Origin: Proteiniphilum sp. UBA5283
Lineage (GTDB): Bacteria; Bacteroidota; Bacteroidia; Bacteroidales; Dysgonomonadaceae
Direction: 5' to 3'
Length of the DNA stretch: 9,958 nt
NCBI GenBank assembly: GCA_002408485.1
Contig: DHSP01000010.1
Span: forward strand, 1-9,958
Numbering within the stretch: position 1 is the stretch's first letter; each line of letters opens with the position of its first letter. This document shows positions 6,698-9,958 of the stretch, piece after piece. The translations under genes were made by a program, and so were the position numbers. The notes beneath the pieces are model-generated. The model made no database searches and had not been told where the DNA came from. It worked only from the letters and a program-made list of their open reading frames with translations.

Positions 6698-9600
6698 ACC
6701 TATCAGAATTATCGGTCAGGCGCCCTACCCTGGTGGTGGTCGTCTTTGCCATGCTCACGTTTCTGGGTATCATGAGCTATCGGTCGCTGAAATATGAGCT
6801 GATACCCGATTTCAGTTCTCCTGTCTTCACGGTGACGACGGTTTACCCGGGTGCAGGTCCTCTGGAAGTGGAAAACAGTGTCTCCAGGCAGATCGAAGAA
6901 GCGCTCTCCGGCCTGAACAACATCGATGTGATCCGGTCCGTTTCTCTGGAAGGAGCCTCCATGGTCATTGTCACGCTGAAGATTGATGCCAGGATAGATC
7001 CTATTGTCAATGAGGCCGTACGCAGAATCCAGGCTATCCGCGGTCTGTTGCCGCCACAGGCAATGGATCCGGTCATCAGGAAGTTCTCGGTAAACGAGTT
7101 ACCGGTGATGACGTTGAGTGTGCAAGCCAACTTGTCGCCTACGGCATTGTACGATGAGCTGAACTATCGGATCAGTCCGGCTTTTGCCAGGATAGAAGGG
7201 GTAGCAGAGGTGAACTTTCTGGGAGCTACGGAGCGGGAGATTCAGGTCAATATTGATCACGACAAGCTGGCTGCCCACAACCTGTCGGTGTTACAGGTGG
7301 TCAATACCATACAGTTGTCCAACCACGATTATCCTGTGGGCAGGATCTCCAATGATCACACCCAGACCATGCTGCGCTTATCCTCCACCTTCATGCATAT
7401 CACCGATATGGCAGCGCTTATCATCACCCGTCATCCCGACGGATCACTGGTGAAGCTGGAGGACCTCGCAGAAATCATCGACACGGAGAAGGATGCCGCT
7501 TCGCTTTACCGCGTGAACGGGAAGCCGGCGGTAGGGATTGAGATAACCAAACAGGAGGGGGCCAACACCGTTGCGGTCTGTAATGCGATCAAAGAGGAGA
7601 TCGCATCCATTGAAAAAAGCTATACTTCGTCGCAGATGCAGTTCACCATACCTCACGACGGGTCACAGCTGATCATCGATGCGGCCGATTCGGTGAGTCG
7701 TGACCTAGTGATGGCGGTGATCCTGGTGACGGTGATCATGTTTTTCTTCCTTCACAGCGGCCGCAACGCATTGATTGTGATGGTAGCGGTACCCCTCTCC
7801 ATTATCTCTTCCTTTGTAGGGATCCGTTTGTTTGGCTATTCGCTCAACCTGATGACACTGCTGGCACTCTCCCTGGTGATCGGCACGCTGGTGGACGATG
7901 CCATCGTGGTGCTGGAGAACATATACCGTCACCTGGAGATGGGCAAAAACCGGCGACAGGCAACAGTGGACGGTATTCGTGAAATAGGACTCAGCGTGCT
8001 CTCCATCACCCTGGTCCTTGTCGTTGTCTTCCTCCCTGTCGCCTTGTCCGACAGCGTGATCACACCCATCATCGCCCCTTTTGCCATCGTGATGGCCCTG
8101 TCGGTCCTGATCAGCCTGCTGGTGGCTTTTACGGTGGTACCCCTGCTAACCTCCCGTTTTTCAAAGCTTGAATCGGTTGACAGGAAGACAGGATGGGGAA
8201 CCGTCATACGCGGTTTCGAGCGGGGTGTCAGCCGGGTGTCAGACGCTGTGCAATCGCTGTTGCAATGGTCGCTGCGGCATCCATGGCCAACCATGGGTAT
8301 GGCTGTCACCCTGTTCATCGGCTCCCTCCTGTTACTGTCCGGAGGATTTATCGGCAGCGAATTCCTGAATATCGGCGATACGGGTGAATGTATCGTCAGC
8401 GTAACCTATCCGAAGGACTATACCCTTGCCCGGAACAACCTGATGACCAGAAAAATAGAAGAAGTCATCAGCCGTAAGCCGGAGGTGACCGCTGTCTATG
8501 CATCCATTGGCAGCGGGTCGGGTTTTTTGACGGCAGGGAACGCCAATGATCAGTCGGAGATCAGAATCAAGCTGGTAGAGAAGACAAAGCGGGATGTCTC
8601 CTCCAGTTTATTCGTGAAAAGACTCGAACGGGAACTGAATGAGACTTTCACCGACGTGAAGGTGGAATCAGCAGTGATGAACCTGGTAGGCAGTGTTGAC
8701 GATGCACCGCTGCAGGTGGTCTTTCAGTCGGCTGACACCGATACACTGATGACTTTTGCTGAAAAGATGAAAAAGCGGATCGCAGGGATCCCCGGCACGA
8801 GCAATGTAAGGCTGAGCATCGAAAGCGGTCATCCCGAAGTGGTGATCAGGACGGACAAGGAGAAAATGGCGCATCTCGGACTCACCCCCTCCGTGGTAGG
8901 TTCCACACTTTATACCTCTTTCAGCGGCAACAGCGACAACAAGTTCCGGAGTTTTGATTCCGAATACGACATCAATGTGCGTCTGGATGCTTTCAACCGG
9001 CGTTCCGTGCACGATGTGGAAAACCTGACTTTTATCACGAAGACCGGCCAGGCTGTAAAGCTCGGGCAGTTTGCCACGGTCACGGAAGAGACGGGGACAT
9101 CGATAAGAGAGCGCTACGGACGTATATCGTCCGTCATGCTCGAATCGCAAGTGTTGGGCCGTACGGTAGGTGAAGTGGGCAATGACATTTTCCGTCTTCT
9201 CGAGGAAACGGAACTACCCGACAGGGTCACCTGGCTCCCCGAGGGTGAACTCAAATACCAGGCAGAGGCGTTTGGCTCACTGGGTGAGGCGTTACTGATA
9301 GCGATCGTGCTGGCATACCTGATCATGGTTGCCCTCTATCAGAGCTATCTGCATCCTTTTGTCGTGTTGTTTTCCATACCGTTCTCCATCATCGGCGCCC
9401 TGCTGGCGCTGGCGTTGACGGGACAGGCACTCAGCCTGTTCAGCCTGCTGGGTATCATCATGCTGGTAGGGCTGGTATTGAAGAATGCCATCTTGGTGGT
9501 GGATTTCACCAACCAGCTGCGCGGTGAGGGAAAGGATATCCATGCAGCCTTGACGCTGGCTGTCAGGCTCCGGTTCCGTCCGATCGCCATGACAGCCCTT

Positions 9601-9789
9601 TCCACTGTGGTGGGGATGTTGCCCATCGCCCTGTCGCATGGCACGGGCAGCGAGTGGAAAAGCGGCATGGGATGGGTCATCATCGGTGGCATGACCAGCT
9701 CGATGCTGCTCTCGTTGATCGTGCTACCCGTCGTATACAGCCTGGCGGAACAGGTAAAACAATTTACGAAGAGATGCATAAAAAAATAA
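6694..9789 (+). CDS. RND-family efflux permease (HAE1/AcrB type)
   Basis: A 1031-residue inner-membrane proton/drug antiporter subunit, full length for the family. It shows the duplicated RND layout: TM1 (about 11-28), a first periplasmic porter loop (about 30-335), TM2-TM6 (about 337-485), TM7 (about 532-552), a second porter loop (about 553-862) and TM8-TM12 (about 865-1016). The proton-relay residues are present: Asp401-Asp402 in TM4 (SLVIGTLVDDAIVVLENIY) and Lys930 in TM10 (GLVLKNAILVVDF), matching the AcrB Asp-Asp and Lys. This favours the HAE1 drug-type branch over heavy-metal CusA types, though substrates cannot be named. The N-terminus, with VRRPTLVVVV and the YPGAGPLEVE segment, is typical. 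It overlaps the adaptor by 4 nt and is the last gene of the operon. No frameshift or truncation is visible. Confidence 0.95.
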   Translation: MNLSELSVRRPTLVVVVFAMLTFLGIMSYRSLKYELIPDFSSPVFTVTTVYPGAGPLEVENSVSRQIEEALSGLNNIDVIRSVSLEGASMVIVTLKIDARIDPIVNEAVRRIQAIRGLLPPQAMDPVIRKFSVNELPVMTLSVQANLSPTALYDELNYRISPAFARIEGVAEVNFLGATEREIQVNIDHDKLAAHNLSVLQVVNTIQLSNHDYPVGRISNDHTQTMLRLSSTFMHITDMAALIITRHPDGSLVKLEDLAEIIDTEKDAASLYRVNGKPAVGIEITKQEGANTVAVCNAIKEEIASIEKSYTSSQMQFTIPHDGSQLIIDAADSVSRDLVMAVILVTVIMFFFLHSGRNALIVMVAVPLSIISSFVGIRLFGYSLNLMTLLALSLVIGTLVDDAIVVLENIYRHLEMGKNRRQATVDGIREIGLSVLSITLVLVVVFLPVALSDSVITPIIAPFAIVMALSVLISLLVAFTVVPLLTSRFSKLESVDRKTGWGTVIRGFERGVSRVSDAVQSLLQWSLRHPWPTMGMAVTLFIGSLLLLSGGFIGSEFLNIGDTGECIVSVTYPKDYTLARNNLMTRKIEEVISRKPEVTAVYASIGSGSGFLTAGNANDQSEIRIKLVEKTKRDVSSSLFVKRLERELNETFTDVKVESAVMNLVGSVDDAPLQVVFQSADTDTLMTFAEKMKKRIAGIPGTSNVRLSIESGHPEVVIRTDKEKMAHLGLTPSVVGSTLYTSFSGNSDNKFRSFDSEYDINVRLDAFNRRSVHDVENLTFITKTGQAVKLGQFATVTEETGTSIRERYGRISSVMLESQVLGRTVGEVGNDIFRLLEETELPDRVTWLPEGELKYQAEAFGSLGEALLIAIVLAYLIMVALYQSYLHPFVVLFSIPFSIIGALLALALTGQALSLFSLLGIIMLVGLVLKNAILVVDFTNQLRGEGKDIHAALTLAVRLRFRPIAMTALSTVVGMLPIALSHGTGSEWKSGMGWVIIGGMTSSMLLSLIVLPVVYSLAEQVKQFTKRCIKK

Positions 9790-9958
9790 GCTCTCTACCG
9801 ACAAACCGACATGATGGGTTAATGAAAGCTATAGGATCGGGCAAGAATTCACCGGGTGTACTTATTAGTGATGACATTTATGGAGACTTTGTTTCACATC
9901 ATCAGTGTCACCAGTCTTTTCTATGACTAAAAAAAGCCGTTTCCGTATGTTCGTTTAA
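9790..9958. other. Trailing 169 bases with no recognised gene
   Basis: After the permease stop codon I see no convincing gene, RNA, or intrinsic terminator. Short open frames exist: ATG at 9822 to TGA at 9926, 34 codons; and ATG at 9923 to TAA at 9958, 11 codons. They lack family resemblance and ribosome-binding signals. A short palindrome, CACCGGGTG (9850-9858), is not followed by a T-run. The region may run into a gene or terminator beyond the window. Confidence 0.5.

Noticed and set aside
8668..9150. 160-codon open frame on the minus strand within the permease gene
   Set aside because: It lies fully antisense to a well-supported RND permease and shows no recognisable domain; it is a shadow of the coding strand. 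The same applies to the other long frames opposite or overlapping the real genes, such as 255-704, 895-1278, 2382-2741 and 7929-8318.
9797..9810. Two operator-like half-sites (ACCGAC and AAACCGAC) after the permease gene
   Set aside because: They are direct repeats rather than inverted, with no promoter beside them, so they do not match the O1-O3 pattern.
9850..9858. Small palindrome CACCGGGTG after the permease gene
   Set aside because: It has 4-bp arms around one base and no following T-run; neither a terminator nor a copy of the operator.
9923..9958. Eleven-codon open frame (MTKKSRFRMFV) ending exactly at the window edge
   Set aside because: It is too short, with no ribosome-binding signal or known match; the coincidence with the window end is probably trivial.

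Overview
The window looks like a stretch of a Bacteroidota chromosome, probably Bacteroidales. Three things point there. The two clearest promoters match the Bacteroidota consensus (TTTG, a 19-21 nt gap, then TAnnTTTG). Start codons mostly lack a Shine-Dalgarno sequence. The first gene encodes a DUF5686 outer-membrane protein with an N-terminal carboxypeptidase-regulatory-like domain, an architecture typical of this phylum. The genus cannot be fixed from the sequence alone. Nothing suggests a phage, transposon, CRISPR array, tRNA or rRNA.

Left block, minus strand (4-3293): a two-gene unit transcribed leftward from a consensus promoter at 3393-3425. The first gene is an ABC-F translation factor of the EttA type. 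After a 14-bp gap comes a short DUF5686-type predicted outer-membrane beta-barrel protein. The two probably share a transcript.

Right block, plus strand (3487-9789): a self-contained, regulated multidrug-type efflux locus. A TetR-family repressor gene is followed by an outer-membrane factor (TolC-like), a periplasmic adaptor and a HAE1-type RND permease. The three efflux genes are tightly packed, with a 1-nt gap between the first two and a 4-nt ATGA overlap between the last two, so they form one operon. Three copies of a palindrome-like site (RCCRA-N4-TCGGTTT) lie in the control regions. One is between the tetR promoter and its start codon, and two flank the transcription start region of the efflux operon. 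The straightforward reading is that the TetR protein represses both itself and the pump, and that a small-molecule ligand, probably a pump substrate, relieves repression. The ligand and substrates cannot be read from the sequence.

The last 169 bases hold no convincing gene or terminator. Overall this is an ordinary Bacteroidota chromosomal region. Its most interesting part is the regulatory architecture of the efflux locus, including a weak fourth operator-like site near the ettA promoter. I see no previously undescribed system.
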